From: Lepisosteus oculatus
Taxonomy: Eukaryota > Chordata > Actinopteri > Semionotiformes > Lepisosteidae
Direction of reading: 5' to 3'
Assembly (NCBI RefSeq): GCF_040954835.1
Contig: NC_090706.1
Span: 37,271,148-37,335,147 of the forward strand
DNA length: 64,000 nucleotides
Within the stretch, counting starts at the first letter, position 1; each line of letters starts with the position of its first letter. The position numbers were made by a program, and so were the translations under genes. The notes under the pieces were generated by a model. The model was not told the origin of the DNA, made no database searches, and was given only the letters and a program-made list of their open reading frames with translations. Positions 13,140 through 24,498 of this stretch are shown here, one piece after another.

Positions 13140-13520
13140 ATTGTTCCTGCTGCTCCTGATGCCATCTCCTCAGCCCCTGGTCTCTGGTAGGCTCAGTCAG
13201 CAGGCGTCCTACAGTTTTTATGCCTGCCTTTCCTTCTGCCACATCCCTAGTGTCCAATTAACTAAATATGTTTAGTGTCTCTTGGTTCCTCCCTCTTGGC
13301 TCCTGCTGTTCTTGATGCCATCTTCTTAGCCCCAGATCTGTCCGGTGTCCTGCCTCCGGCTCAGTCAGCAGGCGTCCTACAACTTTTAATGTCTGTCTTC
13401 CCTTATGTCTCTGTCCCTGGCGTCCAACATGGCCAAATTGCTGCATTTGGCCCTGAGTTCCTCCCTCTTGGACTGTCTGGCACCTAACATCTGGCTCAGT
13501 CAGCAGGCATCCAACTACAG
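13140..13520. repeat. Three-copy imperfect tandem repeat
   Basis: The core GGCTCAGTCAGCAGGC recurs at 13190, 13358 and 13493, spacings of 168 and 135 bp. Copies one and two also share CCTGATGCCATCT/CTTGATGCCATCT, the stretch TCCTAC followed by a T-rich run, and a (T)GTCCAA end. CCTCCCTCTTGG occurs in copies two and three. On the minus strand copies one and two read open in the same phase (VGRLLTEP...GLRRWHQEQQE), which follows from copying and does not show a gene. Family unknown. Confidence 0.65.
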
Positions 13521-13698
13521 TACCAACACCTCCCTTTTTGAATTATTCCCAACCATCGTCGCTGCCTTTCTTTGGGTTCTCAAATGGAAACAAAATTCCA
13601 TTCTCAAATTCAACAAATTTCTGGATTCTTCACGTAGTGATTTCTCATCACTTGTTTCTAACTGGCACAGCCTTCTTAGCAGGATATCAATGTATTAA

Positions 13699-16600
13699 TT
13701 ACACTTAATTAAGAAAATGTGACTGGCTTTCAGAAGCATGCATCTGAACTAATTCTGAAATAAGCATAAAATCATTTGAATCATTGCGTTCTAGTGCTTG
13801 AATCTAGTGGTCTTTTCATCACTATTTCTGCATTGGAGTTTTAAGGTTCACTTGTTTCTTTTTGGGGTTGTGAGCCTCCTCATCCTCACCCCTTAACCCA
13901 AGCGAGTTAAGCCAAAACATATTATACTAAAATACACAAACATTCACAGAGCATCTGATTCTTGAATGTCGTTCCTTGCGAAAGTAAATCAATATGGCAC
14001 ACATATTTTACAGAACTTACTTGAAGAACACATGAGTATGTATTCAAACAAAAATTAATTGTGAGGGCTGTCTCTTGCTTAGTTTTGTAAATCTGGTTTT
14101 CAGGGACATGAAACTTCAGGACTGAGGTAGTTTACCTTTAAGTGACCTGCTCCTTAAACCATTCCAAGAATGCTTAATATTATTCAATTAAACAAGAGGA
14201 GATCGAGTTGGAAAAAAGCAGTTAAGACAACACAGGTCTGGGCTAAAGTGTCACAGGAAAGATGTAGGTTAAAATATCAGGAGAGACACTGCTGTTGTAA
14301 TTCTGAGCAAGGTCCTCCTTCTGCTCAATTACTCTAGTAAAGTGCCCAGCTGTATAGATGGGCTCATAGTAATTTGCGTTGTAAAATAGCATTAGTCAAA
14401 CAAATTAGCAATTCAATCTATCTAAAGGTTGGGGAATATAACTTCTACCACCTTTAATTGCATTATGTAACAATTAATAAACCAATTAATAATTAGATAA
14501 TTAAAAACACAGAGCTGACTGGAGTAAGACAACTGTTTTTGACAAATAACTGAAAAGCAGCATATAAACAGAAAATAGACAATACAGTATCTCACACATT
14601 TCAGTTTGACAATAGATCATTGTTGTAGTCCCAAAGATTGTGCAGATTTCCCCTTTAGACTGTGAGAAAATCAAAATATAAAAAACACACCACATGTCCG
14701 GATCTACCATTTCACCAGTATGAAGGTGATGATGGTTCAAAATAAAGTTTTCCGGCATAAAAACTGAGGCATGAAATGCAGTAACTTTTCCAATAAGTGA
14801 AATCTTTTATGTAAGCCATTTTAGGACATTTGTTTTTGATCTTTTTGACACAGGCCCAAGTGCTCTCTTTGAGTCAACTAGACATGTCAGTGAGTTCAAA
14901 TACACTAAATGACCTTATTCCTTTCTAAACCTTACTGTTGACCCTCTGGAGAGCGCAAAAGGATGTAGTTATGTGAACAAAAACAGCACCAGATACTGCC
15001 AGACCTCCTGAAATATTGTGTTTCTTATTCCTGAAAGTCATCGAGTTTTTCTGTTCCGGACAGATGAACAAGGATTATGTTGGTCGAAATAAACCCATGA
15101 TTTCTTCTACTTTAATGTAAGTAGGGTTTTATATTTTTTGCCAAATACAAAAAAAAAGTATCATGCTGCGATAAAATCACTTGGGATGTTTCTGAAATAA
15201 AGCCAAGAGAAACAATGTGCAAACACTTGTAATGTGATTCCCAGGCAAATAATTCAATATAACTATATGACCAAGCAGTGGTCAGTACTAGTGAAATACT
15301 AGTTGTTAATGCTCTATGTCTACTAAGTTTTATTTCCCTGGATCTAAAACAAGAATGCAGGCTCAAGTCCCTTTCTATGTTAAAAAGGAAAAAAATCACC
15401 TAAAATGTTTGATTTATCCGATCTTTTCCAGTACCCGTCACAAAAATGTGTTATTCTACACTGCCTACATAAGCCAAGGAAAACACAAGTGATCTCATTC
15501 AGCATATAAGATACAAAGTGTCCACAACTCAGACAGGCCCCTAAAAAGGGGTCTCGGTAAATACTTGCACTCAACTTCTTCGATCGTGGAGGAAGAACAT
15601 GTAATACGAGAGTTTCATCATTGAGCTCAAAGTGCCTTTGAAGCTGGTTGTCAGAGGATCAAGGATGCTAATTTCAGAGCCAGAGTAATACAGCGTCTTA
15701 AAACAAGCAATGCAATGCAATTCATTCACTGAACAGATGTTTACTACTTTACTGCAATATTAGAAAAACGAATGTTCCTTAGGAGTGACAAATCTTGTCT
15801 AAAATAGTAAGAAACATCCAGCACACAGTACTTCCCATAATTATCAAGAACTATAAAGTAACATCAGATCATATCTTTTAACCAATGTGCTTTCCAATGG
15901 GAAAGAGGTCAAATGTAAGTGGTCTCACCAAAGACATAATTGTTAGTGCCCAGGGGTATAGTGCATCATTAAACCTGGATTATGCAAACCTGGATTATGT
16001 GCCAGTTCAGACGGCCTCAAGGGTTAAAAGACAGTGATTCTAAGATACTGTACAAAAACCCACCAAAAGAGAAATCAAAATTCTGGCTGCAAGAAGCTAG
16101 TTCTCTGCTATATCCATCTCAGGCACAGCTACATCATCTGTTGTTAGCAGAGTGGTATCATACCTCTCTCAGTGAGCATATAGTGGAATCAATCCCAAAA
16201 CATGTTGTAGCTGTAATCACCACTGAGGGAGGACTGAGTCTCTGCTATGGGGACTTTCATTTCTTAGTATGACAGTGTATTCATGCAAGCATCTGAATTT
16301 AATTTCCTCTGTTTTAATGACTAGAAGAACGATTCTGTCTACAATTTTGCAGAATGACTTTTTCAAACAGTGTTTCTGCCTAAAAGTGTAGATTATAATT
16401 ACTGTCATACTTATGGTAATTTCCCATGCATGTACTGTTGAATTCAACAGCTCTCTAGTTACAGAGTGCAAGCAGTAACATGTGAGGATAGGAATGGGGG
16501 TGGAGGCATGAAATGATTGCTTTTTATTGTTTCACAATATAAAGAATTTATAATGAGCATGATAAGAATAGCTCCAAACCAGAGGTTTATCAAGTGGGAA

Positions 16601-16989
16601 ATAATAAAGTGTCTATTCAGTTTTACATTTTGTATTATCATCCTTTGCTGCTCAAAGCAGTTGTGTTATACATCCAAAAAACTATAAATAAGAAAAAGAC
16701 AGATGCACAGATCTGGTTGCAATCCCTTTTATTTGTATTTTTTTACAGAAGAAATTAGCCTCTCCCCTTTGAAATCCTATAGTCTTCCACTCTAGATGGA
16801 AACATTTCAGCAAGGCTTTGATCTTCAAAAGGGAGAACAACAAACATTCATAATGACTAAATCTGTACCTGAAGATTCACTAGAACAAGAAAAGAAAATG
16901 CTAATTATACATATAATCCCACGTATTAATATAGTGCCAAGGCATCCCATAGCACTCTATATACTGTATAGGACAGCACCTGCTTCATC
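13699..16989. other. Non-coding, no recognisable element
   Basis: AT-rich intergenic sequence with only short spurious frames. Confidence 0.45.
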
Positions 16990-17029
16990 CACCACAGAAA
17001 TGCAATGGCACCCATGTGGGGGACACTAA

Positions 17030-17840
17030 GCAACCATTTCATACCAACAGCTCCGCTATTCTACAGAGAAGTGAGAATTTACTTCACCAGTGGAGGTTTG
17101 GAGGAAGTTGAAGTAGGCCAGATTTTTGTAAACTTCTAAGAGTGGAATTCAGCTTGGAGGCCAGGATCAACACTCCTATTCTTACAAACCATTCCCAGGA
17201 ATCTTTATATAATAACCAAGTAGTCAAGAACTTGTATCCAAAGAAGAATGTCCATTTTTGGCCAAACTCAAGCTTTTTGGCAGTGGGAACTAGGTGTTTG
17301 GACACCATGTTATGATGTTCACGATTCCCTTTGTCTTAACAAGGGCTCCAGAAACTGATGATACCAAACAACCCTACGATATAATAGATCCACTGCCGTA
17401 CTTTACAGTGGGCTTTACAAGTGTCTTTTCAACATTACCTCCACCTTTCTATGTCAATCATAACACAGATGAGAATGTCCAGAAAGCACAATTTGTGTTT
17501 CATCTGACCTTAAGAAGAAGTTTAAATTGTAATTCGGGCATAGACACCCCTTTCTGTGGTTCGCCTTCGGAAGAGCCTTCCTCTTTGCAACCGGAACAGA
17601 AATACCAAATTCGTGCAGGTAACTCGGAATGGCAGTTTTTTGACACTTCGTACCCCGAAGATGCCAGTTTGTGTTGGAGGTCTCCAGCTACTGCCTTTGG
17701 ATTTACGATTGTCTCTCAAATCTCTTGTCTCACAGCGTGTAGTGGAAAGAAAGGTACACCTGTGCTCTCCTCCTGGTGGGGTTGCCACTATATATTATAT
17801 CAATTTCACTATATATACATTTAAATTTCATAAAATGGAC
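17030..17840 (-). mobile_element. Decayed Tc1/mariner-type transposon (Tc1 transposase relic)
   Basis: Read on the minus strand in shifting frames, the segment follows a Tc1 transposase in order. First comes LHEFGI...VAKRKALPKANHRK (LHEFGI at 17601-17618), the linker before the catalytic domain. Next is SDETQIVLSGH (SDET at 17497-17508), holding the first catalytic Asp. Then comes a degraded 'TVKYGSGSI...' block, then SGALVKTKGI, then LVPTAKKLEFGQKWTFF near 17250-17300. That last block precedes the second catalytic Asp of the family (QQDNDPKHT), which is destroyed here. Several frameshifts and stops separate the blocks, so the element is inactive. Terminal inverted repeats were not located. 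The 176-codon plus-strand frame at 17294-17824 is its antisense shadow. Confidence 0.8.
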
Positions 17841-18479
17841 ATTACAGGCAAAGGTGGTAGAATCAGCTTTTTTTTGGAGTTGTCATCCCCCAACTTATGG
17901 AGGTCAATGACCATTTACCAACAGGCTTTGGAAATCTATCTAACCTAAACCATGATGATGCATGTTATGACTGAATGTTTTCAATGTGCTACATCCTCTT
18001 GTACCCCAGGGAAACAGGAAACCCCTGGAGACCTTGATATAGTTCCGCAGGCTTCCATGTCACTTCCAAAGAGCAGAACGTTACCATAGATTTGTTTTTG
18101 TTGGAATTTATTTAAAGAAATACTTAGAGAAGTAAATAAACGTGACCCTTGTATTTTCTGGAGTTAGTTCAATTAATTATTAATGAGAAAAACGACTGTG
18201 TTCTGTACAATATTATGACAGGGTGTTAGATTTTGCGTTAAATAATTATTACATCTTCTGTTATGTTTTGTTTCTATTTCATTGGGGGGTAATGAATAAA
18301 TCAGGATGGCGTGATACTCTCACTATACTGCTGTGATTATATGCATATAAATGAGGCATTTCCCTTTTACCACAGTATACCAAGGTAGTCATATTTTTTT
18401 TTAGTTTGCCTAACAATCTTTAAATGCTTTATAAAGTACTATATTCCCTAGGCATATGACATTCACGCCAGAATAATGA

Positions 18480-18712
18480 ATGATGCTTTATGGTTACGCT
18501 ATCAGTCTGTTCCGCGTCTGGTTATTCGATTCACTCCCTGTGTAAGCGAACCGGATAGCTGTATGGCAATGTTGAAGGGCTGACCTGTTCGCAGTTGATG
18601 TACAGGAAAATCTCGCCTCCATTAGTCCCTTCGGCAGCAAAGAGACATCATCTGTACTTATTACAGCTTCATCGCGCGGGGGAACGTTTTGCACAGCACC
18701 ATTTTTCTCAAG
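18480..18712 (+). other. gprin1: Candidate 5' non-coding exon of gprin1
   Basis: A locally CpG-richer segment ends in a good donor, CTCAAG|GTAAAT, at 18712/18713. Mammalian GPRIN1 has a non-coding first exon several kb upstream of a single coding exon, which this would match. A second candidate donor, ACTAAG|GTAATA, lies at 20003/20004. Neither is proven by sequence alone. It may equally be an unrelated promoter region. Confidence 0.3.
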
Positions 18713-19520
18713 GTAAATCCCTCATAATAGTGACTGTGTTTTATTTGTGCAATCCACCTCTTAGCATTATCAATCCATTGCTTTCCTATTGTAAAACAGC
18801 CAGATCTTAGGTTGCAAGGCTCATTTTTAACAATTGTTGTTACCGTAGTTTTTTTTTTTAATATATATATATATTTGTGTTCCCGCTTTAAGATGAGGCT
18901 TGGGAGGACTTCGATTAACTTTCTACCCCAATTTTAAGTTTCACGCTTTCGTTTATTTTCCACCTTTTACTTGAAACATCAGATGAGCTGCTCTCATTAT
19001 CGCACGCCCACCTTCGTTTTTAAGAAAACACGATGCAGGTATCTGTACCATATTGCTAGAATTTAACTAGACTGGGTATTGTTCTTTTTTCTGTATTATG
19101 ATGGAGTGTTCTCTCGGAATTTAAAATGCCATTGCACAAGTTGAAGAGCAAGACAGTGAATACCCTCTTTGGCGAAACACTGTTGTCCCCTGCATGGATA
19201 TCCGTTCCGGAATGATATTCGACTCTTCTTTGCATCATATGAGGATACTACGCCGATAAGTTTTTGAAAAGGACATTCGGAAAATCCTTTGTGTTTTGTT
19301 TTGACACGTTTACTACTGCCCATTCAACGACAACCGTAACTTGTTGATATCCCCATGATAACAAATGGAGGCTGTTGGAGATGTCGTGTTGTTTCCAAAT
19401 TGCAGTTTCTCTTGTAACAGTGACATTATATAAATAGTAACTTTTATCTCCGCATTTAATTTATTTATTTTGCTTCTAACATCCAAGAACTTGTTTGCTT
19501 CTGTGTGCGTTGTAACGTTT

Positions 19521-19521
19521 A

Positions 19522-19551
<30 letters not shown>
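19521..19551. repeat. (TAA)n microsatellite
   Basis: About ten perfect ATA/AAT trinucleotide units in a row. Confidence 0.9.
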
Positions 19552-19552
<1 letters not shown>

Positions 19553-21738
19553 CTTCACTGTGGCTACATGTATTTTTATCTGATTTGACAAGACCGTTTT
19601 TTGTGCGTTACATCCGATTTCTTTGTTATTTATTATATATATATATTCGTATTTGTAGGAATATTTCTAACTGCGTGTATTTGTTTTAGACTGAACAAGA
19701 GAAACGCACAGGAAAATCGTGTTCTTCGATTTCCAGTCACCACCAGGTTGGAGCTGGTTTCCAGGGAGACGGAGAACAAGAAGCTTTTAATTCCTGATCT
19801 CTTGCAACATCTAAGGATTTTCGAGAGGAACCTTCGTGTTTTTTTATTCTCTCTACCACTGCAGATGATATCTACTGTATGTGAAGCAGCAGGAAGGAGT
19901 GTAGGGTATCCCCTGTACAACTAAATCTGTGAACTGTAATGAGTAAAGACCCCTTTGTGGGAAATGGATGGAGTTTTCTTCCATTTCTGCGCTTCTTACT
20001 AAGGTAATAATGCATTCCAATCTACCCTTTGTAATTAGTCTCTCTTTTATAATCAGAGGATAAGCATTTACTGCTGTTTGAGATTTTAGATTGTTAGCAC
20101 CTCAAATTAAGGGGGGGGGACAATTACGTGTGGCTACGAATTTGTGAAATAGTGCTTTTGTGAGGAACATTGTGGCATCTGTCTGATAATGTATGTGGCT
20201 TGAGTTTTGAATTGTGTTAAGAGGGTGTTAGTCGTTCCTAGTATAAATGTAATCAGCCTGAGATTTCTCAATTAATACAGTCTATTGTATGTGTTAACAA
20301 AGTGAAAAACACTCATTTTTTTAATTGTGGAGATCAAAATGTAGTGAAGATCTCTAAGGAAATCTGTTGAGAAACGGTGCTTTTTATTGTTGGGTAAAAT
20401 CGGTATTTTATTCCCATTATTCACATCTTGAATTCAGCTCATATGATACAACGAGTCCGACTCATTTCTAACCAGATAACCTATTCTGTTGCTACTTCTG
20501 TTATTGTAGCTGCTCAGGATACAAATGCTGTATTCCAACATTATTTACTGCTTCATTTGTGAAATAGTCAATTAGAGCTTGGAACCCCTACTTATTGGTT
20601 GCTAAAATTTAGAGTATTTGACTGTGCTAGGCATATGATTTCAGAGGATTACCTCAAAAATGGGAAATACAAGCTTTTCCCTTTAAAAAAAATGTGCCTT
20701 ATAAGACACCTTTATACTCCAATACCTAAATTCAGATGTTAATTTATGATGTGGATTCTGAAATTTCTGATTTTGATGTGCTAACAATGTTCCTTAACCA
20801 CTAGTTTGTTTCATTACACCCCATTTAACTTACATTTTTTTCTCTAAAGAGATTTCGTTGTGCCAGCCCTTTAAGAACCTTGCAGTTTTAAAATTTTAAC
20901 AAACACGCAAAAGCCCACAGCCTCTGACAAGCCGCACGACACAGGAAACAATACCACCCACACTGGACAATTCATCGTGTTGTTCCCACAGCCATTCAGT
21001 TCAATGGACAGTACATTTCTTCACATAGCTCCATTCTTCATTTACACAAAATGCATATTTGTTTCTTTTTTGGGGAGAAAGTTTTTTCCAGTGTAAAACC
21101 ATTGAACAAAAAACCTTTAAAACAAACACAACTGTGTATCTTATTTCAATAAACATCTCTGCTCGTTTTACATGCTGAAATAAATACACCACTGGAGACT
21201 TACATTTTTGCCCTGGGCCTCAGTGTGTCACTGCAAGCTTGAGTATATAGCTATTGTAGAACCTTCTTTGTGTCTTACTTCTTTATATAATGTCATTAAC
21301 AACAATTCTTAAGGGCCCTTATGATATAAACATAAATCATCTATAACTGTCTGGTCAAAACTGGTCAGATACTAAGGCTTGCCAATGTAAGTGGCAAATG
21401 TAAAGTGGCCTAAAGTAATGTTTGAGCAATTTTCTTTTTTATTTGTGCTGTGTGTGAAGTTAAAAGTAAAGCTTTTCAACATAATTCTGTTATATTTGAT
21501 CCTTTACTGAGGTTGTAGTCATAATTAATCAAAGTGTATTGTATCAGTGTTATAGAATTATTACTGATATCTTGAGTAAATGTTCAAACGCAGTTGTTTT
21601 GAATGCTGCACACTATTTGTATTTAAAAGAGTATGTGGTATATATTTTGTCTCTTCTTGAACATTAGTGCAAGCAAAAAGAGAGACTAGACGTTATGTAT
21701 ATGTAGATGAAAATACATAGCATTTTTTGTTGTTGCAG

Positions 21739-21790
21739 GTTGTAGTAATCCACACTTCTGGAAGACTGTGAAAATGAATACAGAGTGAAA
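21739..21790 (+). other. gprin1: gprin1 5' UTR within the coding exon, with minimal uORF
   Basis: The acceptor TTGTTGTTGCAG ends at 21738. The leader that follows contains ATG at 21774-21776, which opens a four-codon frame (M-N-T-E) stopped by TGA at 21786-21788, two bases before the gprin1 ATG at 21791. Both ATGs have A at -3. The gprin1 ATG also has G at +4, so it is the stronger one. Confidence 0.7.
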
Positions 21791-23590
21791 ATGGGGAGCA
21801 CCAAAGACCTAACTGGTAGCTTTCAAGTATCACTCAATGGTGGTGAAGTAATGGCAGATCCTGTTGAGGTAGCTGATGGCTCAAACTTAAGTTCTCATTT
21901 TCTTAAGGGAGGCGTTAGCTGTGAAAAAAAATCTGACTCATCTCCCTTTAATGTGAACTCTGAAGTCAAGCACCTGGATGGAAGTGGCCCTTGTCAGCCC
22001 CAGGAAATGGTCAACAGTCTTGGAGAAACCTCAGAAGTCAAGGACAAGACCTCTGAGCAAACAGATCAGACCTCTGCTGTACATGTGGAAGAGTCTAGTG
22101 ACATTGTACAAAGGGATACAGTCGTTACAGCAAAAGTGACAAAAGCTGCACAGGAAAATTCCAGATTGTCTGCAGCACCAGTTAAAGATCAGACAAAGAA
22201 CGAGTGTAGTCCTCCACATCCCAGCCAAACCAGCAGTAAAGCAGTAGATGACAGTAACGTGACGAATCATGCACCCGTATGTTCGATCAAAAAAGAAGTG
22301 ATTGAAGAGATAAAATCATCTTCACACTCAAGTGATAAAGAAACAGATTCCTTGAATGAGTGTGGAAATCCAAGAGGGGACTATGCTGTCTTGTCGGATG
22401 GTTCCACTGTCATTACAAATTCAAAAGCAATTCGAAATGAAGAGCAGAGCCTAAAAAAGGCCATTGATCCAAACATTAGCCTTCCCGAAAAGGATTCTAA
22501 TTATCCTGCGCACTCTGATGGCCAAAAACAAAACACGGAAGCATCTACTAAGTTCCAAATAAATGTGCAGGAAACCCAAGAAACAAAACAGATCAAGGTT
22601 CAGTCCCCACAGACGAAAGCCAGTCAGGGGGTAACCGTGAAACTTGTTATTCATAAAGACAACACTATGCAGCCTGAGCCTAAAAGTGCCGGTAATTCTT
22701 GTTCCAAAACAAAAGGGAATGAAGACAAGAGAACAGGAGAGCTGAATGTATTGCCAAATTCTGGTGTCAAAGAAAGTGGCTCCACATTAAAACCTAGTTC
22801 CGCCTTGAGCCCTTCGCAGCATGAGGAGAAGAATCAATTGAAACAGTCCGGGGGAAGTAAAATAAAAGCCCGCTGCCTTAGTGAGTCCGATGCAAAGCTC
22901 AAAGTCCATGATAACGTGTTTAGGGATAACAAAGGTCAGGCAGTAACTTCGCCAACCTATATCTCTCCTCATACCTTGTCAGCCAGCACACAACATGCGG
23001 AGATTCAGGTTAGCCTGGAAGCTCTGTGTAAGTCAGCAGCCACAAGTCCCATGACCCCTCCAGAAGGCTGCGCCGCTTTCTTTTTTCCTTATTCTACCGG
23101 GAAGGGAGCCCCACCCGGTGTTGAGGAGGTCAAGATTGCCACGAAGGATGCAGAGCTTCAGGTGGGGCACCAGGTGGAGTCGAGGTCTGTGGCCACCGCA
23201 CCGATGAGCCCGCTGAGTTTAACAGCAGAAGCATCTTACCCAGAGATCCAGATAAAGGGCGTGACGGAAGATGACCAGCCGGAGCCCGTCAGAGAGGTCA
23301 GATGGGACGAGAAGGGCATGACCTGGGAAGTGTATGGAGCCGCCATGGAGGTGGAGGTCCTGGGAATGGCCATCCAAAAGCACCTGGAAAAGCAAATCGA
23401 GGAGCACGGGAAGCCGCCCCCTCTCCTGCCTCTTGCGGCCACCCCCAACACCGCGGTGAACAGGATGGGTTCGCTCAAGGGCCCCGTCAAGGCCTTGCCG
23501 GAGAAGAGGCAGCACCGCAACCCCTTCCGCGTGGTGCTGCAGAACATCCGGCGTCCGCGCTGCTGTGCCAGGGCCAGCACCATCGAGTGA
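21791..23590 (+). CDS. gprin1: G protein-regulated inducer of neurite outgrowth 1 (GRIN1)
   Basis: Single coding exon of 599 aa. ATG 21791 is chosen because it has the Kozak form AAAATGG; the same frame extends only to a GTG two codons upstream. The C-terminal domain, residues about 500-540, is nearly identical to human GPRIN1 (VRxVxWDEKGMTWEVYGAAM, EVEVLGMAIQKHLE, QIEEHG). The tail RRPRCC at 587-592 carries the cysteines known to be palmitoylated for membrane attachment. Two copies of a family motif, S.ATSPMTP (M421) and SVATAPMSP (M472), precede it. The N-terminal about 400 residues are low-complexity, Ser/Lys/Glu-rich and poorly conserved. They lack the many GKxDP repeats that make the human protein about 1008 aa. 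GRIN proteins bind activated Gi/o/z alpha subunits at the neuronal membrane and promote neurite growth. Synteny with cdhr2 favours GPRIN1 over GPRIN3. Confidence 0.95.
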   Translation: MGSTKDLTGSFQVSLNGGEVMADPVEVADGSNLSSHFLKGGVSCEKKSDSSPFNVNSEVKHLDGSGPCQPQEMVNSLGETSEVKDKTSEQTDQTSAVHVEESSDIVQRDTVVTAKVTKAAQENSRLSAAPVKDQTKNECSPPHPSQTSSKAVDDSNVTNHAPVCSIKKEVIEEIKSSSHSSDKETDSLNECGNPRGDYAVLSDGSTVITNSKAIRNEEQSLKKAIDPNISLPEKDSNYPAHSDGQKQNTEASTKFQINVQETQETKQIKVQSPQTKASQGVTVKLVIHKDNTMQPEPKSAGNSCSKTKGNEDKRTGELNVLPNSGVKESGSTLKPSSALSPSQHEEKNQLKQSGGSKIKARCLSESDAKLKVHDNVFRDNKGQAVTSPTYISPHTLSASTQHAEIQVSLEALCKSAATSPMTPPEGCAAFFFPYSTGKGAPPGVEEVKIATKDAELQVGHQVESRSVATAPMSPLSLTAEASYPEIQIKGVTEDDQPEPVREVRWDEKGMTWEVYGAAMEVEVLGMAIQKHLEKQIEEHGKPPPLLPLAATPNTAVNRMGSLKGPVKALPEKRQHRNPFRVVLQNIRRPRCCARASTIE

Positions 23591-24492
23591 CACCGAGGGG
23601 CAGCTCAGCCTGCACCCCCCCCCCCATACACAAACACACACACTCCTCCCACACCCGCAGAGCAGGCCACACCGCGATCATGCATGGTTCGTAGTGATCA
23701 GACTTTATCAGGCCTACTACCAGACAAGAAGAAGAGTCGCACAATCAATTGCAATCCACCTGAACACGAACACCTGCGTCGACGATGGCGGTGGTTTTGA
23801 AACTACAGATTTCACCGGGAATTTGGTTATACAGTTTCACTTCATACCTAAGTGAAATATATACAGATATGGATCAAAGAGGACAAATTCTGGCATACCC
23901 ATGCTAGTATTCAGACACAAAGAATATTTATTTCTTTCTGGTTCTAACACTTTACTAGTTGTATTTGTTTTATGTATTTATTATCCCTTTTTTTATTCTG
24001 TCATTTAATGTCCAGTGCACTTAAGCGAAACATCAAATTGCATTAGCAACAGCAGTATCAAAGCTTAATGTTTTTTTAGCATAGTATCTTGTAGAATTAA
24101 TGGCTGTTTTACACGATACTTTCAACCTAAGCCAGTACTATGTTTATATATGCCACTGAACAGTGCTCTTTTTGAAGGTAGCCTTTCCAGAACATAGAGA
24201 AACAATAGCTATGATTTCTCTTTTTGCGCTTACTTATATTGTACATTCTGCCTTTAGTTTTACATAGAATGTTTGAGTTAAGTATTACGTACTGTTTATT
24301 AACAAATTTATTAGATTCCAAGTCTTTTTATAATCTTAATGTTCATTTTAATTTTTTTAAGGATTCTTGGAGATTTATGATTCAGCTATTTAGACTTTTT
24401 AAAGTCTTTTCTTATTTAGTTCCTATTACCGCTGAGTTTGGCAAGGCCAATGGCCCTCTGATATGGCCAGACTTTAATCAGCGTCCAGTAGG

Positions 24493-24498
24493 AATAAA
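24493..24498 (+). terminator. gprin1: Polyadenylation signal AATAAA, proximal candidate for gprin1
   Basis: An exact AATAAA about 0.9 kb after the gprin1 stop, followed by TTTCGATC...TTTTGTATGTGG, a U/GU-rich downstream region. Confidence 0.5.

Noticed and set aside
17294-17824. 176-codon plus-strand open frame
   Set aside because: It is antisense to the Tc1 transposase relic; the meaningful motifs read on the minus strand.
21785-21790. GTG two codons upstream as gprin1 start
   Set aside because: The ATG at 21791 has a strong Kozak context and nuclear genes rarely start at GTG.
23219-23641. 140-codon minus-strand open frame over the end of gprin1
   Set aside because: It is the antisense shadow of a GC-rich coding region; it has no splice context or family resemblance and gprin1 explains the sequence.
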